DNA of 64,000 nt, taken from a virus. Of the stretch, positions 25,176 to 31,338 are shown piece by piece. The number at the start of each line of letters is the position of its first letter. Position 1 is the stretch's first letter. The translations under genes were made by a program, and so were the position numbers. Below the pieces are notes generated by a model. It was not told the DNA's origin, ran no database searches, and saw nothing but the letters and a program-made list of their open reading frames with translations. The stretch lies in the IMG/VR virus record IMGVR_UViG_3300007072_000007, positions 1-64,000 of that record. One strand, written 5' to 3'.

Positions 25176-27079
25176 TGAAGCGATACGACGGCATTTACCG
25201 TGGCATCGTCCTCGGCGTTCACGACGAGGAGGGCCGTGGGCGCGTGCAGGTAGCCGTTTACGGGGTGCATTACCCTGAACTGACGACGTGGGAATGGACC
25301 GCATCGGGGGAGCAGCAGGTGGTCAGGCGGGCTGCGCCGTCGTGGGAACACGCCGAGGTTCAGATTCTCCCGGATTCGAGTACGACCGAATCTCCGTTCG
25401 AGTGCTACCCCTGGGCCGAAGTCATCTCACCGAGTTCGTGTCTCGCCGGTCTCCATGTAACCCTGCGCGAAGGCGACCTCGTGTTCGTCGTGTTCGAGCG
25501 TGGCGATGTCCGCTACCCCCTGGTTCTGGGCGGGTGGATTAGTTGCCGAGGCGGTCTGCGCGACCATCCGCCCGAAGCGGACGGGTTCGAGTCGGAAACC
25601 CAGGGCGGACTCCGGCACACGCTGGAAGCCCCGTCCGGCGCGCTGTTCGACGCATCCGGCGCTAGCGCCGAAGGGGTGGCGCGCGTCGCTGTCCCAGGAA
25701 CCGAGTTCGTCTCGGAAGCCGCTACCGGCAGTATTGACGTGTCCGTGCTGGGGATGTTTCGCGTTCGAGGCGGGGCGGCATCGTTCTTCAACGAGGCGTT
25801 CTTCGTGGCCTCGAAGGACGTGATTCTGGATGCCTGCGACAAAGCCCCTTACGACATCGAGGACCACCGGCCCCTGCTCGGCCTCTATTCGACGTGGGAA
25901 GCCGATTTCTACGCGGCCGACGCCATCCACATCGGGCAAATCCTTCGGCGGAGGTTCGCCGAAATCCCGCCTTCCGATTACGAGCGAAACGATTTCCAGC
26001 AGTCCCGCCTGACGTGGGTTGCGCCGAAACTGCTGGCGTTGGGGTGTGTCAGGGGCGAGTCCGGCGTCCTGGAGTGGTCCACCTTCCCCGAATCGGCGGT
26101 CGATATGCACTCTACGGAGCGCGTCGCGGTGCAGGCGACCGACAGCGTTTCCGTCATCGTGCGCGGCTCGGAGAGCGTCGGGATGAACTACGGCCTGCTG
26201 GGGCTTTACTCCGATTTCTCGGCGGAGATTCACGCGACCCAGCGGGTCTGGCTGGGGCAGTATGTGGACTTGGGCGAGGGGCGAGTCTATCCCGTGCGCC
26301 AAAGCAACGTGGTCTTGGCGAACGGAGCGCGCACGGTGATCGGGGGGTTGAGGGCAGACTGCTTTCAGCACGCGGACTGGCTCAACGGATTCGTGTCTGG
26401 TGCGGACGCATCCGTCTCTCCGCGGGACTACCCCCTCAAGATTCACGCCGACGACAGGGTGGCGGAGTCCGTCAGTACGCCTTACTCCGAGATGTGGGCG
26501 TCTGTCCTCATTCAGATTCGCACCGAAACCGAAGAACCGTCCACCTACGAACAGACGTGCCCTCCCATCACCACGGACGACCTGCGCGGCGGCGACGTTT
26601 TCATCTGGGGTCGGCGGGTCATCGTGCAGGGGACCGAGGATGTTCTTTTCTACCCAGGCGTGCTGACCGTGTGGGATTCGGACAGCGCGGGGGGCCGTGT
26701 GAACGTGCTGAAGTTCACGGACTGGAACGTGGATGTAACCATCAACGAGTGCGTCGCCGAGGTGTCCGTCAGGTCGGCAGTCACCGTGAAAATCACCGGA
26801 AATGCTACAGGGGGAGGAAAGTATTTCGGCCGGGTGTTGACTGGTCCTTCGACGGCTGGGGAGGCGACCGACCTTTCCATGCCGGAAGGTCGCGGCGTTC
26901 CGACGGCGGACAACGCGCTCGTCCTCAATCTCGTCGAGAACGGCAGCGGCGGGCATGAGTTGGCGTCGGGGACGTTTCACATCGGCCTCATCGTCGGGCG
27001 TGTCGTGGACGGGGCATACGACGGCTACTTCATCGTTGAAATCGAAGCCCTGGCTGGCGAAGACTGCTCGGAGGCGTGA
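25175..27079 (+). CDS. gp5/VgrG-like tail spike protein with OB-fold
   Basis: The 634-aa protein starts in an ATGA overlap. Residues 1-125 form the gp5/VgrG OB-fold: RGIVLGVHDEEGRGRVQVAV, HPEL-like YGVHYPEL, PWAEVISP, then LREGDLVFVVFERGD and YPLVLGGW. No lysozyme domain is inserted. Residues 150-430 are a beta-rich repetitive region (repeated GLYS, IHATQRV, HSTERV patterns) compatible with a needle or spike helix, and 440-634 a separate beta domain. It would form the tail tip on the hub protein. Confidence 0.75.
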   Translation: MKRYDGIYRGIVLGVHDEEGRGRVQVAVYGVHYPELTTWEWTASGEQQVVRRAAPSWEHAEVQILPDSSTTESPFECYPWAEVISPSSCLAGLHVTLREGDLVFVVFERGDVRYPLVLGGWISCRGGLRDHPPEADGFESETQGGLRHTLEAPSGALFDASGASAEGVARVAVPGTEFVSEAATGSIDVSVLGMFRVRGGAASFFNEAFFVASKDVILDACDKAPYDIEDHRPLLGLYSTWEADFYAADAIHIGQILRRRFAEIPPSDYERNDFQQSRLTWVAPKLLALGCVRGESGVLEWSTFPESAVDMHSTERVAVQATDSVSVIVRGSESVGMNYGLLGLYSDFSAEIHATQRVWLGQYVDLGEGRVYPVRQSNVVLANGARTVIGGLRADCFQHADWLNGFVSGADASVSPRDYPLKIHADDRVAESVSTPYSEMWASVLIQIRTETEEPSTYEQTCPPITTDDLRGGDVFIWGRRVIVQGTEDVLFYPGVLTVWDSDSAGGRVNVLKFTDWNVDVTINECVAEVSVRSAVTVKITGNATGGGKYFGRVLTGPSTAGEATDLSMPEGRGVPTADNALVLNLVENGSGGHELASGTFHIGLIVGRVVDGAYDGYFIVEIEALAGEDCSEA

Positions 27080-27765
27080 TGGCTTACCAGCGTCCTCGAA
27101 CTGGCGTTTACAAACGGCTCGCGGGCCGAAAGGCGACGTATCTGCGCCCGCAGGAGGGTGGCCGGTGCTGCTGTGCGTCCGACTGTGATTGCGACCATGC
27201 TACCGTCGAACTGGTCCTCTCCGGCGTTACGGTGTGCGGGTACTGCTCGTCATATACCAGCCATGCCGACCTGAACGACTATTCATTCGAGATATCCTCG
27301 GCCCCGAACGGAACGCTCACGTTGCAGAGGTGCTATGGCGTCTGCGCCTACGCATGGCAGGAGCGGGACGGGATTCCCGACGCAGGAGCGGCAACCTTCT
27401 ACGACTCCACAAACTGCAATGAGAGCGGAGACCTCTATGTGTGTTCGGGGTACAACCGCGCTCTGGTCTGGGAGGTTGCGGCTGGGTTCTACCTGTGCCT
27501 TCTCGTCCTGGTCATCACCGACAAGGGGGGCGCTCCGGCGCGGATGGGAGTTCCTGATTACATCGTCCAAGCCATATCGCAGGTGACGTACACGTCCTGC
27601 ACGGAGGACAGTACGGTGGAGAGCAATACTTATACGTCGAGCGGCGATTGCGGGACTTACCTCGCGGTCGAGCCGCTGGACCCCTGGATTGGCGACGGAG
27701 CGTGCCAGTTCAATAGCGTAGCGATGGTCGGCGGGTGGGGAGGTACGCTTCAGGTGAGGCAGTGA
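27079..27765 (+). CDS. cysteine-rich protein of the tail operon, unknown function
   Basis: ATG 27079 overlaps the previous stop as TGATG and gives 228 aa. It has at least 13 Cys, including a CCCASDCDCDH cluster near residue 30 and single Cys spread through beta-rich sequence, which suggests metal binding or disulphide-stabilised strands in an extracellular virion protein. It lies after the spike gene and before a zinc-ribbon gene. It may be a tail-tip or receptor-contact protein. No family recognised. Confidence 0.55.
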   Translation: MAYQRPRTGVYKRLAGRKATYLRPQEGGRCCCASDCDCDHATVELVLSGVTVCGYCSSYTSHADLNDYSFEISSAPNGTLTLQRCYGVCAYAWQERDGIPDAGAATFYDSTNCNESGDLYVCSGYNRALVWEVAAGFYLCLLVLVITDKGGAPARMGVPDYIVQAISQVTYTSCTEDSTVESNTYTSSGDCGTYLAVEPLDPWIGDGACQFNSVAMVGGWGGTLQVRQ

Positions 27766-27986
27766 TGGCGTGCTGTCGAAAAGTCATTCATGGCGTGGTC
27801 GGCTTGGCGAAGGCGGCGGCCGGCATCGACCGGACCGACGAACAGACACGAAACGTCAGGCGTGAAACGTGCAAGGCGTGTCCGCACTACCGCCCAGGAC
27901 CGACCGCGCGGTGTGGCGTATGCGGGTGTGTGCTGTGGGCGAAGGTTTCGCTTCAGTCGGAGACGTGCCCGGAAGGAAGGTGGTAG
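27765..27986 (+). CDS. small zinc-ribbon protein (DUF6171-like pattern)
   Basis: The 73-aa protein starts in an ATGA overlap with the previous stop. The second half carries CKACPHYRPGPTARCGVCGC, then K and CPEGRW at the end: four to six Cys in a compact metal-binding arrangement. The same C..C-C..CGC-K-CP.(K/R)W pattern occurs in small phage proteins encoded near tail genes. Function unknown. Possibly a structural accessory. Confidence 0.6.
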   Translation: MACCRKVIHGVVGLAKAAAGIDRTDEQTRNVRRETCKACPHYRPGPTARCGVCGCVLWAKVSLQSETCPEGRW

Positions 27987-27989
27987 TCG

Positions 27990-29018
27990 ATGCCCTCCAA
28001 CAGTTTCGTTCGCAAAGGAGTGCAGGCGCGGTTGACGCGCGCGTACCTCCGGTTGAAGGCGGCTAAATCCCTGCTGGTCGAGGCGGACCGGATGCTCTAT
28101 CAGCGCGCCCAGTTTGTCGCCAAAGGGTCGTCCTTCGCCGGGATGGAATCGCTCTACGCGACTCTGACCCGGACGGCGGCGGACAAGCATACCGTATCGG
28201 TCGAAACGGCCGATGAGCACCACCTGCGCGAACGGAGCCTCTTTTGGGTCGAGGCCGATTCGTCGCCGACGCTGTTCAACGGGAAGTTCACGGTAGCCCG
28301 TCGTTCCGGGAGCACGAACTTCTCCTATCGTTTCACCGTTCCCGCAGGGGACGTGTCCGCATCGGGAACGATTTACAGGCTGAACGTCGATAACGTGTTT
28401 TTCAACGCGCGCTCCTACTTCACCGCGCCGGAGCCGCGATACGACCCGTCGTGGCTCGTTGATTCCGTATCGGGCGTTATGGGTTCTCTGATGCGGTTGG
28501 GGTATCCGACTTCCGATGACGCTCCCCTCTACTCCGAAGGGATACAGGATTTCATCGACACGGCTTCCGACCCGACGCTCCTGAACTGGTGTCGGGGGGC
28601 CGAACTCCTGCCGAGGCTGGCGGAATATCGCCAGCGGCAGGACTACGACGAGCGCCCCGACCGAATCCTGCTTATCGGCGCGATGTCCGTCCTTGCGCGC
28701 CTGTACCGGCTGGGGATGTATCGGGACAGGGTGGAGCACATCTCGACGATGCAGGACAAACTGGACAATGAGGAGACGCCGGAGTTCGACTTCAAGGGCC
28801 TGGCGACTACTCTGACGTTTGACTCAGGCGGCGATTCGTTCCTGTTTCAGACAACCGTCGATGGGGTGCCGACGCCCGGTTCTGGGGTTATTGATTTGCT
28901 CCGCGACGCCGACGTGCGCCTTCGGGAGAACGCGAAGGTCGTCGGTTCTCCCCTGCCCAACACGATTTTCGCGGAACCCGTGCCGGACGAATACAATCCC
29001 CGTCCGACATCGGATTGA
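27990..29018 (+). CDS. 342-aa protein of unknown function, tail-region
   Basis: It starts 4 bases after the previous stop. N-terminal residues 1-55 are basic and helical, then comes a beta region (FTVARRSGSTNFSYRFTVPA) and a helical C-terminal half (ERPDRILLIGAMSVLARLYR, then EHISTMQDKLDNEETPEFDF) that ends Pro-rich. It is cytosolic in appearance and contains no known catalytic pattern. It is the last gene of the tail operon, before a separate promoter for the lysis-like genes. Confidence 0.55.
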   Translation: MPSNSFVRKGVQARLTRAYLRLKAAKSLLVEADRMLYQRAQFVAKGSSFAGMESLYATLTRTAADKHTVSVETADEHHLRERSLFWVEADSSPTLFNGKFTVARRSGSTNFSYRFTVPAGDVSASGTIYRLNVDNVFFNARSYFTAPEPRYDPSWLVDSVSGVMGSLMRLGYPTSDDAPLYSEGIQDFIDTASDPTLLNWCRGAELLPRLAEYRQRQDYDERPDRILLIGAMSVLARLYRLGMYRDRVEHISTMQDKLDNEETPEFDFKGLATTLTFDSGGDSFLFQTTVDGVPTPGSGVIDLLRDADVRLRENAKVVGSPLPNTIFAEPVPDEYNPRPTSD

Positions 29019-29044
29019 CGCCGATACGTTCAACTAGCGATAAT
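29015..29044 (+). promoter_or_regulatory. candidate promoter ahead of lysis-like genes
   Basis: TTGACG, an 18-base spacer and GATAAT, starting at the stop of the preceding gene. The next ATG at 29071 follows AAAGGAGGTTCG. Confidence 0.5.
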
Positions 29045-29070
29045 GCGATTGACTACCTAAAGGAGGTTCG

Positions 29071-29643
29071 ATGTTTTCGTTCGCCGAAGCCGCCCCGTCG
29101 TTCTCGTGGACAGAACTCATCACGTCTGTCGTGATGCTCGTCATCACGGCTTTTCTCGTCCCGTTCCTGCGGCGGCGCGCGGCGGCGGCGAAGGCGGAGG
29201 CCGACAAACTCGCTGCCGAGACGACGAATACGGACATCCGCACGATGGAGGTGCTGGTCCACCGGCTCAAGCAATACCTGTGGGGTAGCGCGGAGGCGAT
29301 TGCCGAGCGGGAGTTCCCGAAACTGGCCGCGCGAATCAACAGTGGCGAACTCAAGTCGGTAACTGATGTGAAGGCGGTTCTCCACGGCTGGGGGGCGGTC
29401 CTGAAACAGCAGGCCATCGACTACTTCCAGACGCAGGGCGTGGACCTGATTGCGGCGGTCGGGGACAAGGCTCTCGACAGGCTCATCGAACGAGCCGCCA
29501 ACGCCGTCAGCCCGTTCCCCGGCAAGGATACGGCAGTCGCGCTGCTGCGCGACAACGTAACGGATGCGCTCATCGGGAAGGGCGTGGAATGGGTCCGGCG
29601 ACGCTACCTGTCCGAACCCACCGGCGAGAACGCGCCGACCTAG
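29071..29643 (+). CDS. holin-like membrane protein
   Basis: The 190-aa protein has one clear membrane segment (ELITSVVMLVITAFLVPFL, residues about 15-33), then a charged RRRAAAAKAEADKLAAE helix and a soluble helical region to the end. The layout of a short N-terminal outside part, one TM and a long cytoplasmic tail is that of some phage holins and of other phage inner-membrane proteins. AAAGGAGG precedes the ATG and a promoter lies upstream. No endolysin gene was found nearby. Confidence 0.45.
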   Translation: MFSFAEAAPSFSWTELITSVVMLVITAFLVPFLRRRAAAAKAEADKLAAETTNTDIRTMEVLVHRLKQYLWGSAEAIAEREFPKLAARINSGELKSVTDVKAVLHGWGAVLKQQAIDYFQTQGVDLIAAVGDKALDRLIERAANAVSPFPGKDTAVALLRDNVTDALIGKGVEWVRRRYLSEPTGENAPT

Positions 29644-29650
29644 GTTTGGC

Positions 29651-29667
29651 ATTTACGCAGCGTAAAT
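29651..29667. repeat. 17-bp palindrome, perfect copy
   Basis: ATTTACGCAGCGTAAAT in the short gap between the holin-like and spanin-like genes, 12 bases before the next ATG, where a bound protein could affect transcription. Confidence 0.9.
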
Positions 29668-29678
29668 CGGAGCAGGGT

Positions 29679-30152
29679 ATGGCGTGGGTCGCAACCATCA
29701 TCGGGTCGGTTGTCCGGTCAGTTCTCGCGTGGTTCGGCGAGTACCTACGGCTGTGGTACACCGAGCAGAAGTCGCGGGAGAACGAATGGGCGGCGGAGAC
29801 CCGCAAAGCGATGCTGGAGTCGTTCAAGACTTCGCTCAAGGTAGAGCAAGCCATCTCCAAAGCGGGCGCAACGCATCCCCGTAGTCCTGCGGAGTGGAAC
29901 GTCGGGCGGTCGGTTCTGGTCCTGGCGGTCGTCTGGTGGGCCGGTGCAGGATGCTTCACTCGGTACGTTTACGTCGAGTCCCGCTACCCCATCATCGAGA
30001 TTCCCCAGCGGCCTGCGGTCCCGACGCAGCCCGTCGCGTGGACGGCGAGAGAGGAAATCCTTGTCGGTTACGCCGCCTCGCTGGAGGCCGCCATCGACCG
30101 TTACAACGAGGCGGCGAAAGAGCACAACCGCAAGCACGGGTACGGCCAATGA
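29679..30152 (+). CDS. spanin-like membrane protein
   Basis: ATG 29679 is chosen because it follows GGAGCAGGGT; the frame is open further up but passes through the palindrome. The 157-aa protein has an N-terminal hydrophobic stretch (VATIIGSVVRSVLAWF), a charged helix, then a second TM (VGRSVLVLAVVWWAGAGC) followed by PIIEIPQRPAVPTQPVAW, a Pro-rich linker, and an amphipathic helix ending HNRKHG. The Pro-rich region after a TM plus coiled tail is seen in spanin subunits. The function is inferred. Confidence 0.45.
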   Translation: MAWVATIIGSVVRSVLAWFGEYLRLWYTEQKSRENEWAAETRKAMLESFKTSLKVEQAISKAGATHPRSPAEWNVGRSVLVLAVVWWAGAGCFTRYVYVESRYPIIEIPQRPAVPTQPVAWTAREEILVGYAASLEAAIDRYNEAAKEHNRKHGYGQ

Positions 30153-30619
30153 CCATATCGGAAGCCCTCAATCTGCTTCGAGCGCTGGAAAGCCCCATCT
30201 TGAAGAACGTCGTCGCCGGTGCGCCGTTTCACTACGCGGTGGCACGGAACAGGCGTCTGTTGGGGGACGTGAGGGATGCGGTTCGGAAGGCGGTCGAGAA
30301 CGACGTGAGACTGGCGGAGCCATACGACCGCAAGCGGATGGCCCTGGCCGCCCAGTGCGCCGTGCTGCGAAGCGGAGAGCCTGCCGTCGATGCGTCCGGC
30401 AGGTTGATCATCGGAAACACCGCCGCCTACGCCGAAGGTTTGGCGAAACTGCGGGCGGAGATGCCGGAGGCGGCCCAGGCGTCGGACCGTGTGGAGGCGG
30501 CGCTGGCGGACATGGGGGGCGACGATGCGGGCGTATCGCTGGTGACGGTATGCACCGAGGACGTGCCCGACCTGCCGGGGGCGGTATTCGACGCCCTCCT
30601 CCCGATGATCTCCGGCTAG
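30149..30619 (+). CDS. helical protein of unknown function
   Basis: The 156-aa protein starts in an ATGA overlap with the spanin-like gene, so the two are coupled. It is mostly helical (SEALNLLRALESPILKNVV, DAVRKAVENDVRL), with one Cys and a C-terminal strand-like SLVTVCTEDVPDLPG. No known domain. The next gene has its own promoter just downstream, so this ends a transcription unit. Confidence 0.5.
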   Translation: MTISEALNLLRALESPILKNVVAGAPFHYAVARNRRLLGDVRDAVRKAVENDVRLAEPYDRKRMALAAQCAVLRSGEPAVDASGRLIIGNTAAYAEGLAKLRAEMPEAAQASDRVEAALADMGGDDAGVSLVTVCTEDVPDLPGAVFDALLPMISG

Positions 30620-30624
30620 TATGC

Positions 30625-30653
30625 TTGACAACGCATAAATACGATGCTATGCT
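30625..30653 (+). promoter_or_regulatory. sigma70 promoter for a leaderless gene
   Basis: TTGACA, a 17-base spacer and TATGCT. The last base of the -10 is 6 bases before the ATG at 30660, so transcription would begin on or at the A of the start codon. Confidence 0.75.
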
Positions 30654-30659
30654 GCCGGT

Positions 30660-31040
30660 ATGGCGGCATATGCTCGCATAGACCTCGCGGAGATGGACGA
30701 GTTCCTGGGCCAGTTCGCGCCCGCTGGGTTTGTTTTCGTGCGGGTTACGCCGCCGGGCTGTAACGAGGTAGTGTACGACTGCCCCTTCCCGTTCGATTCC
30801 ACCGCAAAGATTCGCATTTATACGAGCATCGACCCGACTACGGGTGTCGGGCGAGGTGTCGGGGCCGACGCGATCCGTGTGACGGTCCTGCACACGCGGG
30901 ACGACCGGCCGCTGCTCCAGAGGCAGCAGCGCGTCCACCGCGTCGCCGGATGGCGCGCGAACCTGCGGGCGCGCCTGCGGTCGATCACGGTTGCACGGCT
31001 GGAGCGCGTCCGTGCGTGGCGCGGAAATCCGGTCGCATAA
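30660..31040 (+). CDS. unknown protein with leaderless-type start
   Basis: The 126-aa protein has no upstream Shine-Dalgarno. Its ATG sits 6 bases after a consensus -10, so it is probably translated from a leaderless mRNA. The N-terminal half is alpha/beta (LAEMDEFLGQFAPAGFVFV, then CNEVVYDCPFPF) and the C-terminal half is highly basic (RLRSITVARLERVRAWRG), suggesting nucleic-acid binding. It is separated from recQ by the small promoter-terminator unit. An early gene is possible. Confidence 0.55.
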   Translation: MAAYARIDLAEMDEFLGQFAPAGFVFVRVTPPGCNEVVYDCPFPFDSTAKIRIYTSIDPTTGVGRGVGADAIRVTVLHTRDDRPLLQRQQRVHRVAGWRANLRARLRSITVARLERVRAWRGNPVA

Positions 31041-31083
31041 CCTATGGCGGCGTAACGATTTACGTTGACACTAGATTTTGTCG

Positions 31084-31111
31084 TTGACAACGTGAAAAGC
31101 GGCGATATACT
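31084..31111 (+). promoter_or_regulatory. sigma70 promoter
   Basis: TTGACA, a 16-base spacer and TATACT, the second closest to consensus in the window. A second TTGACA lies 20 bases upstream (31064-31069) preceded by GATTTACG, a fragment of the palindrome arm. Confidence 0.8.
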
Positions 31112-31151
31112 GTCTGGTGTTGTGGTTCGGTAGTCTTTACAGGAGGTCAGT

Positions 31152-31220
31152 ATGGTCAGGTTTTCCGATGCCGCGAAGGCGGCGGTGAGGGTTGCGACTC
31201 ACGCCGAGTTGGGATCGTGA
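31152..31220 (+). CDS. 22-aa leader or small ORF between promoter and terminator
   Basis: ATG 31152 follows TTACAGGAGGTCAGT, the strongest ribosome site seen in this window. The ORF encodes 22 residues (MVRFSDAAKAAVRVATHAEL plus GS). It ends 9 bases before a strong terminator. Either a short peptide is made on its own or this is a translated leader that controls the terminator. The ORF is too short to be assigned, but its signals are clear. Confidence 0.6.
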   Translation: MVRFSDAAKAAVRVATHAELGS

Positions 31221-31229
31221 TACCATACG

Positions 31230-31264
31230 GCGGGCGGCGCGCAAGCGCCGCCCGCTTTTCTTTT
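31230..31264 (+). terminator. strong Rho-independent terminator
   Basis: GCGGGCGGCGC, loop GCAA, GCGCCGCCCGC, then TTTTCTTTT: an 11-bp perfect stem. With the promoter at 31084 it bounds a transcript of roughly 150 nt. The rest of the gap up to recQ (31265-31338) holds only the recQ ribosome site. Confidence 0.9.
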
Positions 31265-31338
31265 CATAGTACGACTACGCGGGATACGGTGGTCGGGCGT
31301 GTCGCTCGACCGGGCACCCGAAGCAACGGAGGTACATC

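Noticed and set aside
27990-30152. Endolysin gene near the holin-like gene
   Set aside because: None of the proteins between 27 and 31 kb shows lysozyme, amidase or peptidase motifs; the lysis role of the membrane proteins therefore stays tentative.
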